64,000 nt of DNA from Chlorokybus atmophyticus (Eukaryota > Streptophyta > Chlorokybophyceae > Chlorokybales > Chlorokybaceae): positions 201,192-265,191 of the forward strand of contig RHPI01002119.1 in NCBI GenBank assembly GCA_009103225.1, written 5' to 3'. Positions 38,166 to 49,600 of this stretch are shown here, piece after piece (position 1 is the stretch's first letter; each line of letters opens with the position of its first letter). Below the pieces are notes generated by a model. The model saw only the letters and a program-made list of their open reading frames with translations, ran no database searches and had not been told where the DNA came from. Position numbers and translations under genes: made by a program.

Positions 38166-39380
38166 TGGTTATATACACTAGTATAACGCATAATACAATA
38201 TCACCACGGAGCCAATGCACAGTATTATGCTTGTCTTGGTGTAAACAAACAATATACAAATAAGTGTTGTGCGCAATTGATAGCATATATTATTACGGAT
38301 TTATGGCAACAAATAGCCATTACTTGTGTTTATGTGTTTCGCACTAATGAGGGTGTGGGTGGATGTCGATGGGCTCACCCGAGTTGGCTATTGCTGGAAA
38401 ACCGTAGTGCACCGAAATCTTCGTGAAAGACGTCTGTAACGATATTACTCACTTACCTGCTGGTCGGCTCAGCAACCATATACACAAGCACTGAGGACTT
38501 ACAGATGGAAGCCATACCATTGTCGCCGATGCAACACCTCGCAGGGGAAAGTGCAGCTTAACACCAAGAGAGGAGATGATGATCACCAGCCTTTCCACTG
38601 AGCTCCAGCCCCAGGCACACCCACGCCCACACCCCACACGAGATGAGGGAGAGAGCCCCTTTAACAGCTAGCATCTTGTCAGGTCTAAAGGACTGGCTAA
38701 TGTCACTCTTAGTTCCTTACTTATGTGGTTTACAAGTTAAAAAGACAAAGTGAGGATTCCGTATAGTCACTGTGTGTGTGGCATCTGGCATTTGTGCTCA
38801 TGAAGTCAGTGCTTATGTACATGATACATCAGGACATAGCAGCTACACAGCTACAAGGCATTGTCTACCAGTAAGTACAGGACTAGTCAGTGTCAAGCGC
38901 ACAGTCGCTAAGGCAGCAAGAGTGTTGCCTATGTTGATATCTCTGATGTTGGACAAGGTCAGCCTGCCGCTAAGGTTGCGAGAGTGTTGCATTTGTTAAT
39001 GTGGCTGAGGTTGGATAGGTCAGCACATAGGTGGCGAGACCTTGTTGGTCTTGGACATCTGATGTGTCAGGTCGAAGAGCAAAGGGTAGTCTAAGGCATG
39101 GCTACCGTCTTGTGGTAGTAAGAAGTTACAGGCCTTGCAAGACTATTTGTGTGTGGGGTGCCTGGCTAAAGCTGTTAAAAGGTGCTCTCCTATTATACTC
39201 CCTTGTGAGTTGTTGCCGTTGGCAAGGTGTGTTGTAATGTTCTCCTGCTTGTGCAAAAGTTTGCGACCCTCATCATTAGGTAAAAAAGTGGGCAATGTGA
39301 CACACCTTAAGCACAAGTAGCCATCTTGCAAGGCAAACACACGCTGATTTGTTGATCAATACTGATCCGATCCCCACTCA
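38166..39380. other. Intergenic, no gene supported
   Basis: Short open frames only, with no domain or splice structure. The region belongs to the repeat-rich 37.8-46.6 kb segment. Confidence 0.4.
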
Positions 39381-39414
39381 AGGATGCAACTTAGCATTTA
39401 CCGTATTTACCCCA

Positions 39415-39513
39415 ATGCAGTCCCCCCCCAAAATACAATCCCCCCCCCCCCCCCCCNGTTTGAACGTTGGAGTCCCACCTCCATTTTTGTGTCCTCCCTA
39501 AGGGGGACTGCAT
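39415..39513. repeat. Small inverted-repeat element with C runs (MITE-like)
   Basis: ATGCAGTCCCCC (39415-39426) and GGGGGACTGCAT (39502-39513) form a perfect 12-bp inverted repeat about 99 bp apart. Between them are a C run with one N (39457) and AAAATACAATCCCC, related to AAATACAAGCCCC at 19800. Whether it is a mobile element is inference. Confidence 0.5.
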
Positions 39514-39533
39514 CGCCATTGTACCACGCGTTG

Positions 39534-39606
39534 TGTGCGTGCGTGCGTGCGTGCGTGTGCGTGCGTGCGTGAGCGTGCGTGCGTGAGCGTGCGTGCGCAT
39601 GTGCGT
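39534..39606. repeat. (GCGT)n simple repeat
   Basis: GTGCGTGCGTGCG units with GAGCGTGC interruptions, directly beside the small inverted-repeat element. Confidence 0.85.
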
Positions 39607-40051
39607 GTAAATTACACATAGCAACAATTTAATACCAATAACTTGCACTACTTAAAGATCATCATCAGAGTCACCATCATCATCCTACAACGATATATGT
39701 TTGTGCCTACTTCTCCAAACGTCGCTGTTCAGATTAGGGCCACCGCTTGCGCTTCCTAACTGACTCCGATGTCCCCACGTCATTGACATGTGTAAGTGCC
39801 GTCGCTAGCGGAACGAGGGTTGCTAGCATGGTAGTGCCAGCCTCCATGGTGGGCTCCGATCAACATCAATTGCACCTCACAACACGCAATGGATGTAACA
39901 TATCAACCGCTACAAAGCGCACAACGACTTGCGCATGCTCACCTGAACACTGCACTTGTGACAGAGAAACGCCTTGAAGCGTCATGTGCGATGAAGAAAC
40001 TCACCGGGGTATTGCTTACACGGTTTCAATAAGTAACAAGGAAAGTACGAC

Positions 40052-40140
40052 TGTCACAAATTGGGATAACTTGTGACAGACTTCACTCATGGTAGTGTCT
40101 TTTACTACCATAGCCTAGTGGTCAGGCCCCAATTGTTACA
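40052..40140 (+). repeat. 5' LTR of TRIM-like element
   Basis: 89 bp. It contains two hairpins: TGTCACAA/TTGTGACA near the start and ATGGTAGT/ACTACCAT in the middle. The A-box-like TAGCCTAGTGG lies at 40111-40121. Confidence 0.85.
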
Positions 40141-40141
40141 T

Positions 40142-40153
40142 TGGTAACGGAGC
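40142..40153 (+). promoter_or_regulatory. Primer-binding site (tRNA-Met type)
   Basis: TGGTAACGGAGC, one base after the 5' LTR, matches the initiator-Met primer-site consensus TGGTATCAGAGC at ten of twelve positions. A tRNA B-box-like GGTTCAATTCC follows at 40165-40175. Confidence 0.7.
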
Positions 40154-40349
40154 TTGACGTCTCAGGTTCAATTCCCGTAGGGGACTGAGGCAGATCCAAG
40201 GCAAAAAACAACAACATTTGGGGCGGCTTGCCCTAGGCTGGGCGCGGGATCACAACCTGCGCGCCGAGCCAGTTCAACCTAAGGCCGCGTGAGCGGTCGC
40301 GCTGCGATGGCAGGTCGCGCGGTGAGGATGGCCATTGGGTCGGCCAGGA

Positions 40350-40445
40350 TTAGGGTTAGGGTTAGGGTTAGGGTTAGGGTTAGGGTTAGGGTTAGGGTTA
40401 GGGTTAGGGTTAGGGTTAGGGTTAGGGTTAGAGTTAGGGTTAGGG
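40350..40445 (+). repeat. Interstitial telomeric array (TTAGGG)16
   Basis: Exactly 96 bp: sixteen TTAGGG hexamers, one of them TTAGAG, inside the TRIM-like element. The repeat is the six-base type, not the seven-base TTTAGGG of most plants. It is flanked by ordinary GC-rich sequence, so it is not a chromosome end. Confidence 0.97.
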
Positions 40446-40561
40446 TTACCGTTTGCGGGCCGGATCCAACCGGCCGCGGGCAGACTGATCGTGGTACGGT
40501 CGCGAACACGGCGACGTGGGCTAGTGCCTCATTGGATTATGAGGAACTTTTGGGTTAAATT

Positions 40562-40570
40562 GGGGAGGAA
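40562..40570 (+). promoter_or_regulatory. Polypurine tract of TRIM-like element
   Basis: GGGGAGGAA immediately before the 3' LTR, where plus-strand DNA synthesis would be primed. Confidence 0.7.
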
Positions 40571-40659
40571 TGTCACAAATTGGGATAACTTGTGACAGAC
40601 TTCTCTCATGGTAGTGTCTTTTACTACCATAGCCTAGTGGTCAGGTCCCAATTGTTACA
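40571..40659 (+). repeat. 3' LTR of TRIM-like element
   Basis: Copy of the 5' LTR with two substitutions (LTR positions 34 and 76), followed by the target duplication GCGAC. Confidence 0.85.
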
Positions 40660-40699
40660 GCGACCATGCTGTACACTTGTGCAACAAGCACAAACGGAA

Positions 40700-42890
40700 C
40701 CAACACAGCACGGCCATGCACAACACTGTGTCTCTTAGCATGCTACAACACTTATTCACATGTTCACTACCTGTCGCACTGTACTCTCCACCATTTGAGA
40801 GTGCCTTCCCGTGGTGGGGAGACGTGTCCACAATGACAATCCATAACATATATACTGCTCTCCATCATTTTCAGGAACAGGGACTCATTGTCGAACTCGA
40901 AGTCCTCCCACTTGTGCCAATGCATAGAAGTCACCACCAGAGTGCTATGCCAGAGGTCCTGCTCACCGCGTATCGTAGCCATGGTTACAACTGTCCAATG
41001 ACAAGCATCTTAACAACCGATCACACGTACATACCGACTGCAAGTTGGTGAGTGTGACCTTTCAATGTGCCGCCTTGCGAGTTGCCCTCATAGAAAATGT
41101 ACTTGCCAATCTTCCCAATTTGGTTGCGGTTTCACAAACACCTTAAAAGGCTCCTTGGGATAACGGCCATCTTCTTAATAAGTGATGACGCTATTGCTGG
41201 TGCACACCACCATGTCAATGAAGTTGGGTTGACAAAAAGCTGGTAGCATTTCCATTGCCCTGCATTAATGATGATCGTGGTAACCGTCGAGCAATGATGA
41301 GAGCAATGCTCGGTACATGCGCACTACAACTAACCGCCGCGAGCGCGCGAAGTCGTGAGTGCCGAAGTCAAATTGTGCCAAAGTTCTCAAACTTCACAAA
41401 GAATTGCTTTATCACGGCGAGGATATTAATCATTGCGGCAAGCGGTGCACAACCATTGCCGCATCTGCGACACACGAAGATTTGATCTCATAACATAGCA
41501 TGAGACACAACTCTTCACGAGCATATTTGTCGGCGACATGATCATCAACAAAAGCATGAATGTCGTGCGCAATGCACTCGAAGGCGTTGATCCTGCACCG
41601 CAACCAAATAATAACAACAATTGCATGCCTGCGTGCGCGTATGCGCGCACAAACGAAGTGTGCTATGCAAGTGTGAGTGTGATAGCACGCATGAGCATGG
41701 CCAAGCCAACATGCAAAAGATACGCCAAGACGTTACACAGGTGCAGTGTTGCACAACGATTACACACCCGAATTCACCCGCCAGCAACTCGCACATTTCG
41801 CTGATGTTTCCTTTTCCGTCACCGGCAAACAGGATGTGCGAGTTCAACAGCATTGCAAGTGGTTGTTCACGCAAGGTCGGTGCTTCACGATATTGCACGC
41901 GGCCAGCAAAAAACAACAACACACTCCGCACCCATGTGGCAAATTGCACCTGTTTAAACCCAGTGTAAATGAACTTGTCACACGACAAGGTGTGCACACC
42001 TCGCCATGATGTGAAGTTACCTGCATGTTAGGGCCCGGGACAGCGGGCAATGAGCCTTTCAACCAAGAGGGATAGTCGAGCCGAGGATTAAACACCGGCA
42101 CGTTGGCATTGGTGTCGTGGTAGACATGCAAATATGCCTAGTTGATAGCAGTGCTGCAATCCACAAGCACGAGATGAAAACCTGCGGAATAGCACGATGA
42201 GTGTTGAAGAAGGTAGTAAGCCGCACTATATGTACCTGTGCGAATTTGATCCGCGCACGATAGCACAAGGCTCAGCCTGCTTTGCCGCACTAAATGGTAC
42301 CCACATGGCGCACGCTCTAACTTAGATGTGTAGTGCCACATTTGAAATCATCAAACCAATTAATTGCCGCAGCAGTCGCAACGTACAAGATAAGTAAAAT
42401 GACCAATGTGGCACCTTTGGAACGAAATAATCAGTAAGTAATCAAGCATCTCAGAGCAAACCACACAAATTCAAGCCCATGAAATGCACCACCGTGGGTT
42501 CAACCAGAACACTCATTGGCGGTGCACTACGAATGCAATGCATGAACACACGAGCGTAGCCAACACATACCTTTGAGGCATTCCAAAACAAGTACAGTGG
42601 TTTTGGCGCGCTTGTGCACACCCTACACACGAGGACCACCCGGGTTCAGCACTGACTGAATGTAAAAATGGCGGTATCTCATGCAATGCACATAGTCACC
42701 CAAAGGGCTCAACCGAGGAGGACGATAAGCGCAAGTCAACATGGCCGACGACCCCATCCCTGTCACGATATTGATAAACATCACTTGTACTTTTTGAGAC
42801 TCGGGCATCTGATAAGAAAGATTAGTGTCACGTGTCACCTCTAGCATCACAGATATCGCACATGCCACGCGCCCACACGAATGTACACTA
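40700..42890 (-). CDS. Unidentified minus-strand exons
   Basis: Blocks with protein-like composition and some splice signals: about 42870-42640 (VQVMFINIVTGMGSSAMLT, then RPPRLSPLGDYVHCMRYRHF), about 42120-42020 (VPVFNPRLDYPSWLKGSLPA, then a GT donor), about 41985-41775 (QVQFATWVRSVLLFFAGRVQ, then LLNSHILFAGDGKGNISEMC, ending ELLAGEFG at a GT donor), and about 40980-40865 (LVVTSMHWHKWEDFEFDNES). I recognise no family and could not join them with certainty. Parts of the opposite strand are also open (41746-42009). This could be a host gene or the remnant of a DNA transposon or retroelement. It lies directly beyond the TRIM-like element. Confidence 0.35.
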
Positions 42891-42921
42891 GAGATGAATA
42901 CCTCATATACCTTTGTTAAAG

Positions 42922-43224
42922 CCCCCCCCCCCCCCCCCCCCNNNNNNNNNNNNNNNNNNNNNNNNNNNNNNNNNNNNNNNNNNNNNNNNNNNNNNNNNNN
43001 NNNNNNNNNNNNNNNNNNNNNNNNNNNNNNNNNNNNNNNNNNNNNNNNNNNNNNNNNNNNNNNNNNNNNNNNNNNNNNNNNNNNNNNNNNNNNNNNNNNN
43101 NNNNNNNNNNNNNNNNNNNNNNNNNNNNNNNNNNNNNNNNNNNNNNNNNNNNNNNNNNNNNNNNNNNNNNNNNNNNNNNNNNNNNNNNNNNNNNNNNNNN
43201 NNCCCCCCCCCCCCCCCCCCCCCC
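42922..43224. other. Assembly gap (261 N) between two C runs
   Basis: A run of C (42922-42941), then N (42942-43202), then a run of C (43203-43224). Poly-C on both sides in the same orientation suggests a C-tract-bearing repeat that could not be sequenced through. Confidence 0.9.
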
Positions 43225-43249
43225 TGCAGTAATAGTAAACAGCTCCTCA

Positions 43250-44060
43250 ACCCTGGCAGCAACACATGTGCTGGATTGCGCGCATGCCCGCATACAAGAG
43301 GCAAACAACACATAGTGTGACGCGCGCGCCCGCACGAAGCATATGAGGCAACGACACATGGCCTCCTCACCTCTACTGGGGATCAGTACATTCAACACCC
43401 GCGGTAGTGGCATGAGCAACTTAGCAACCTGTCAGTAACACATAGTGCGAGACTCTCACACTATGTGTGAGAGCGCGATCGGATCACGCGTGCACATGTA
43501 TGACAAGTAGACGCACACAACACTTGGGCACCTGATGTGGACCTATTGTAGTAGACGAACACAACACATGCCCGCGGTAATAAATAGCTTAGCAACATGA
43601 CGTGGCAAAAACATATGTCAAACTGCGCGTGTGCGCACTCACGCGCGAAGCACGCAAGAGACAAACAACAGATGGCCACCTCCACTAAGGATGACTGAAA
43701 TCACCTCCAGGTAGTGGTATGTGCAAAGCTGAGCCTACCTGCTTTGACAACGTGTCAGTAACACATAGTGTAGACTGCCCGCGCGTGCGTGCGCGCCCGC
43801 ACGGCGCACATGAGGCAAACTACAGATGGCCATCGCACCGTAGTAGTCGCACACAACGCTTGGGCATCCAATGTAAACCTATTGCAGTGGAGCACACAAC
43901 ACACCACTTGTACTACTATACGACATACTCGTCAACCTGTCAATCAACACAGTGTGAGGACCCCGGCGCGCGCATACACGGGAAGTACACAACAAGTGCG
44001 CACCTGATGTAGCCCTATTCTCGATGAGACCATTGTGACACATGTATGGCCCGCGAGCCT
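43250..44060. repeat. Degenerate satellite-like repeats
   Basis: Words recur in the same order: GTCAGTAACACATAGTG (43431, 43755), CACACAACRCTTGGGCAYC then ACCTATTG (about 43515, 43852; weaker near 43990), and AGGCAAAC or AGACAAACAACAGATGGCC (about 43660, 43813). I read this as two to three diverged copies of a unit of about 330 bp. There is no coding potential. Confidence 0.65.
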
Positions 44061-44479
44061 CGCGGCACGAGGTCCGTGGAAGGACCATGCATGGTCTTTG
44101 AACGTTAAGTCGAGTGTTGCCTCGCGACTGTCACACCTGTGGCAAACCGCACTAGTACACATCTTGTTCTTTGCCAACTTGGCTTACAATCCAATCTAAC
44201 TGCACATTCCTGTGGCAACTTGCAATACTCGCAATAACTAAGGCTCACATGCCATGCATAGGCATCGATCAGCTCCGTATTAGCCGTCACCAATGCTTTG
44301 TAGATTTATTACCAATGAAGGCCCTTATAAGCTTAAGAGCGGACTGCATAAGAGCACACGCCATAAGCACTACACACGCTTATCGAATGAACAACTTAAC
44401 TTTATCCCTTATGACAAACAAAAGTAACGAACATGGACAGGTGTTCGCCAGCTTTATACATGTGACAAGGCCATTATAT

Positions 44480-45190
44480 TATTACCGTTTTTACACAAAG
44501 TAAATCTACGCCAGCTTATGCATAATTGTTACTGCATACTTATTGCAATGCATATATCTGGGTGCCGAAAGGTTAGTAAACATTTACCTTTACACTTTGG
44601 ATTTAAAAAGCTTCTATCTACCATTAAAAGGTAGATAGCTATTGTTTGGCAACAGTTTACTATAGTCAAAAGTACTTGATTTAAAATAGGTATTTTTAAT
44701 AATATTATGTTTTAAAAGGAATTATAGTTATTATATATTGAGAAAATATACATAATTATATAAGTATAACTATTTAAAATTTTGCTAGCGTGGGGTTCTT
44801 TTTTCGGTTAACATATTGTGCCACCATAATAGCAGATGAGGATGTGCGTGGGTAGAGTATAATGGGCTTGTTTTTGCTATCCAACAATGGCACTTTATTT
44901 ATGAAGCTTACGATTACAATTAAGCGAACGGGGGGTGGGGGTGGGGGAGAGGGACGTCTGTACGTGCGTGGCGCTACAAATGCATACCAGCAAAAATCAG
45001 TTTATGTTGATTTGTTGCAGAATGACTTTAGCAAAACTTGTGTTAAAGGTTGGCCACTCTGCAATATTGGCCGTACGCTAGGTTACGGTAACTTAACTCG
45101 CTTGTGTTACGAGCAGGAGACAACAGCCTTAATGATAAACATTGTGCTTATATAATATTGTACTTCATCATTCTCCGCTTATATATAAGC
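44480..45190. other. AT-rich island, no gene
   Basis: AT-rich, with a hairpin CTATCTACC/GGTAGATAG near 44610-44640. A 97-codon open frame at 44862-45155 has no recognisable feature. An organelle-derived insert is possible but unproven. Confidence 0.5.
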
Positions 45191-46650
45191 GTTTGCAAAA
45201 GCATGACCAAAAATATGTTGTGAAAACGGGTGCTACCGTATGATACAACCTTGACGCTATGCATCCACGGCATACCATGACATAACGATTCACCCATCAA
45301 GGTGTGACAAGGTGTCACTGATCGTACTTGTCAAGGTTGTATTGCGGTAATACAACGGCAAGTACCAACGGCCAGTACCAGACACCAAAACACAGCAGTG
45401 GTCAATGTCCGTATCATGTTGATCTGAACGATATTCTGGACCCAGCACATGGTCTCACAGGCTGTGCTTTGAGTGACAGCACAGCAAGTGAGCGTTACGT
45501 TGTAACGTGTGATAACATGTTTGCCTGAAGCTGTGGCGAGTCAGCCGGAGTCCAGGCCCTGGACTCAGTCAGGGAGTAGGCCTAATGATAGGAGCGCTTG
45601 ATCCGGAGTCCTAACCGAACTCAAGCGCCGTCCACCCAGTACGGATGGGCTTGTTGGCGGTCTGACCGCAACGGACCATCGCGCACCATGTACGCGCTTG
45701 ATTATCTCTTTCACCACCATTACCGTACAAAGGTAACTGGTAAAAGTTCTGTTAGCGTACTACCCGTACTACAGGGTACCTTTTTACGGTACCAAAAGGC
45801 GGCCTTTCACAGGCTGGTCCACGCAGAACGTGTCAACGTGATTTTCATATATATTTGTAATGCTTCCCAGGCGGTTGTTGGTTCCTTGTATAGGTACCTA
45901 GCCCCAAAACCGACCCTATCCTACGCAACAAATATTTCTATTGTTCTGGATTGACCAAGTGTTGCTGCCAGAGGATGTCATCATGTGCTCCGGTGATGCA
46001 CTCATGACTCATGTGATGCGCCTTCGCAGTGGCGGAGGAGGAATGTGGTTGTGCACGTGTGGACCATTGTAGACAAGACTGTGGGTGTGTGCGCGTGTTG
46101 CATGAATGAACGAGGGCAGGTTTTCCTCTTGCGAAAGTGACAAAGGTACTCTTAGAGCACATGTGTACGACGACAACGGCGGCGACGACCAGTGCTATCC
46201 ATCATGTAGTACCATCAAATGCATCCGTGAGCTCTCTGTACTGCAACAGTTTGAAGCTGGCGGAGCTCTGGATGAAGCCTAGCCTAGTTTAGCCTAGCCT
46301 AGCTTAGCCTCCAGTCTAGCAGGCAGCCTGGTCTGGTCTGGTCTGGCCTGATCTGGCCTCCTCTCTTCGCCTCTCTATGGGTTGGAAGCAGCGTTAGGAG
46401 GGCGATCCTCTCTGCCTGCCTTCTTTGCTTCTCTGAAGTAGGTTCAGCCCACCACCATCAGGTAAACGCCTTGCACCGTCTCATGATGCATACAATTAGG
46501 TGGCTCTTTGCACTTGGCTAACAGATGGGGAGATCGCACAACTTAACACCTGAATCACAAGCAGATCAGACAGTAAACTACTGAGATGAGGGTGCCTACA
46601 GTCAGTTTTGTGATCTGATCTCTTCAACCTGCTCCATTTCAGGATCCAAC
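45191..46650. other. Intergenic, upstream of kinase gene
   Basis: No gene is supported. TAGCCTAGCCTAG repeats (46279-46315) and TGGTCTGGTC repeats (46328-46360) lie about 300-370 bp before the kinase start codon. Confidence 0.4.
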
Positions 46651-49600
46651 ATGGGTTTCGCTGCGGGTCCTCGCAGCCCTCTCACCCGTCAGAAGACAGC
46701 ATCCGGCGTGGTAACCGTGCCGCCGTCCTCGTCCTCCTCCTCCCTGTCCCCGCCCTTGAGCCCGTCATCACCCTTGGGCTCCCCCTCCCTGTCGTCCTCC
46801 ATGTCGTCCATACCACTCCCGATCTCAGTATCAACCAACCAGAAAGCCGCTGCTACGCTGGTAGGGGACAGAGGGAGTTGATGTGTGTGTGGTTCCATGC
46901 GCGCATACGCACACATACACGTACACGCACGGGCACGCACTTACGCACACACCCACATGCGCAGGCTTTGAAAGCTCGTGCCGCCAGCCGTGTGACCCTG
47001 GTCACTCTCGACCCGTTGGTTATCCCCGAAGCCGTTGCTTCCAGCACGCAACTCCCCCCCTCTTCACCCAAGACAGCCTCATGCATGTTCCCATCAGCAC
47101 CATCACCCACCACAATCCCCGCATGCTCAAGCCTCTCTAACAACAACAACAACCCAACAAGTCCCAAGAGCAAAGCCGTCGCGGCCGCACGCGCAAGCGT
47201 GATAGCGAACACGCCTCCATCACCAACAACGAAGCCGTCACCCGCTGCGGGGGGGAGCTTTAAAGTGGGGGTGAGGTCCACATCACGGGCGTCGCTCTCA
47301 TCACCCACTTCTTCGAGTCCAACAACACAAATGGAAGTGTGCGAGGACCTGCTGCAGGAGTGGCTCGACGCTAATGTCGGACAGGGGGAGGACAACAACA
47401 TTAACAATGGGGAGGAAACCAGCAGCAGTAACATTAACGAAGGCTTGTTTCGCCAGGCTGACTTTAGACTTGGCACGGAGATCGGCAACGGACGCTTCTC
47501 CACAATATACAAAGTGAGTCTCTAGTGACAAACACAACTATTCGGATGCGCACATGCGCGCGCGCGCGCGCACACACACACACACACACATGCACAGGCA
47601 ATGCACGTGCCATCGGGGGCGTTGGTGGCCGTGAAGGTGTACAAGTTTGCTTGCATGGACGCGTTCGCGCGCAACCAGGCGGAGCGCGAGGCCCGCATCC
47701 ACCTACAGATGCGTCCCTGCGCCAACATCACGCGCATGTACGGAACCTACCTCGCCAACTCGCCTCACAGTGAACAACATGACGACAAGGGATCAGCGGC
47801 AACTTCTGCGGCTGCTATCGCATCTTCATCCTCGTCGCTTTGCCTGGTGCAGGTACAAGGGGGGGGGAGGGGGGATGCGTGCGCGCGTGCGTGCATGTGT
47901 GTACGTGTGTATGCTCGTGCGCGTGTATCGGTACGTGTGCATGTGCATGTGCGTGCGTGCGTGCGTGCGTGCGTTGCGTGTGTTCACCAACTGCATGCGA
48001 ATACTGCACCAAGGAGTGCCCCACAGCAAGCCTCACTCACACACTCGCACTCACACACTCGCACTCAATCTCAAACTCCTCCTTCCCAGGAATTCTCCGA
48101 GGCCGGTGACTTATTCGACGCCCTACGCCGCAAGGACGGCCTTCATTCCAACCACAACCACACCACCTCCACCGACTCCAAACTACTCGCCAAGTCCAGC
48201 AGCGTGAAGCTCGAGGGAGAGACAGGAGCAGGAGGAGGAGGAGGAGGAGGAGGGGGGCCGAGGCCGATGGAGGAGGGAGAAGCGGTCGTGAGAGTGGTGA
48301 TACCGATGCTGCAGGCGCTGAGGTTCTTGCATGCAAGGGGGATCATACACAGGTGGGAGGGGGTGGGTGGGGGGGCTGTGGTGTGTGTATGATCCCCCTT
48401 GCATGCAAGAACCTCAGCGCCTGCAGCATCGGTATCACCACTCTCACGACCGCTTCTCCCTCCTCCATCGGCCTCGGCCCCCCTCCTCCTCCTCCTCCTC
48501 CTCCTGCTCCTGTCTCTCCCTCGAGCTTCACGCTGCTGGACTTGGCGAGTAGTTTGGAGTCGGTGGAGGTGGTGTGGTTGTGGTTGGAATGAAGGCCGTC
48601 CTTGCGGCGTAGGGCGTCGAATAAGTCACCGGCCTCGGAGAATTCCTGGGAAGGAGGAGTTTGAGATTGAGTGCGAGTGTGTGAGTGCGAGTGTGTGAGT
48701 GAGGCTTGCTGTGGGGCACTCCTTGGTGCAGNGGTCTGCAAGTTATGCGATTTTGGGTTTGCCATTGACGGGCAGGAAGAAAGACCGTAAGTAGCAGTGT
48801 TATACCTGTACCATACCTGGACCGTTTTACCACTGTACACGTACTCGATTGCAATCCATTCTTACATTAGATCTCTTGTCGACAGGGCGACTCGCCTTGG
48901 CACAACGGACTACATGGCGCCTGAGCTCGTTACATGCGACACATCACTCAAGTGGGTGAACACATGCACATCAGTTGCTCGTTGGCCAAGGTGGAAGCGC
49001 ACTGCCACCTGTTACACACACGTCATATGGATTCGCAGGCAACAGGGCGCGTACGATGAGATGGTGGATGCGTGGGCGGTGGGCGTGCTCGCATATGAAG
49101 TGCTCGCCGGCAGGTGGGGTCAATCAGTGTTTCAGTTCCAAATCAACAAACTGTGACATTGGACTGAATCAACTTCAACACTCAATTAGACCGCCATTTG
49201 AAGGCAAGACCCGCGACGACACGTATGAGAACATCTTGCGCGGGCAAGTTGCGTTGCCGGAGCACTTCACACCCGAGGCCAAGGACTTCTGCAGGTCACG
49301 CTCTAAAACCTACGGTGCATGTTGGTCTCAATCAAGAATAAGGGGGTTACTGATACTCATGAATACTATGTGATTGCGTAGGCGCGCGCTTGAGAAGGAC
49401 AAGGGCTTGCGGTTGAGCATCGCAGCCATGTTGGAACACCCGTGGGTCACAAACAACTTGAGGTGTGTTGCGGGGTTGCATAGCTGTTCGTTAAACTATA
49501 TGCATGAACCAACTCGCGGCGCGGAGGTCCCCGAGCTTTGTGTGTAAATGTATGCCTCATTTATCATTATCCACTCCATACAGGAAAGCCCAGTTGAGTC

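Larger units (their letters stand above)
40052..40659 (+). mobile_element. TRIM-like miniature LTR retrotransposon carrying telomeric repeats
   Basis: Two 89-bp direct repeats (40052-40140 and 40571-40659) differ at two positions, start TGTCACAA and end TTGTTACA (TG...CA). The first is followed after one base by TGGTAACGGAGC (40142-40153), close to the initiator tRNA-Met primer site TGGTATCAGAGC known from plant elements. The second is directly preceded by the purine tract GGGGAGGAA (40562-40570). Flanks are ACGAC (40047-40051) and GCGAC (40660-40664), a 5-bp target duplication with one mismatch. The internal 430 bp encode nothing and include 16 TTAGGG hexamers. All of this matches a TRIM, a non-autonomous element mobilised by an LTR retrotransposon in trans. 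Orientation is plus, from primer site to polypurine tract. Confidence 0.85.

Noticed and set aside
40111-40190. A functional tRNA gene from the A and B boxes
   Set aside because: No acceptor stem or T stem can be paired; the boxes lie across an LTR/leader junction.
40350-40445. A true chromosome end
   Set aside because: The TTAGGG array is only 96 bp and is flanked on both sides by the TRIM-like element and ordinary DNA.
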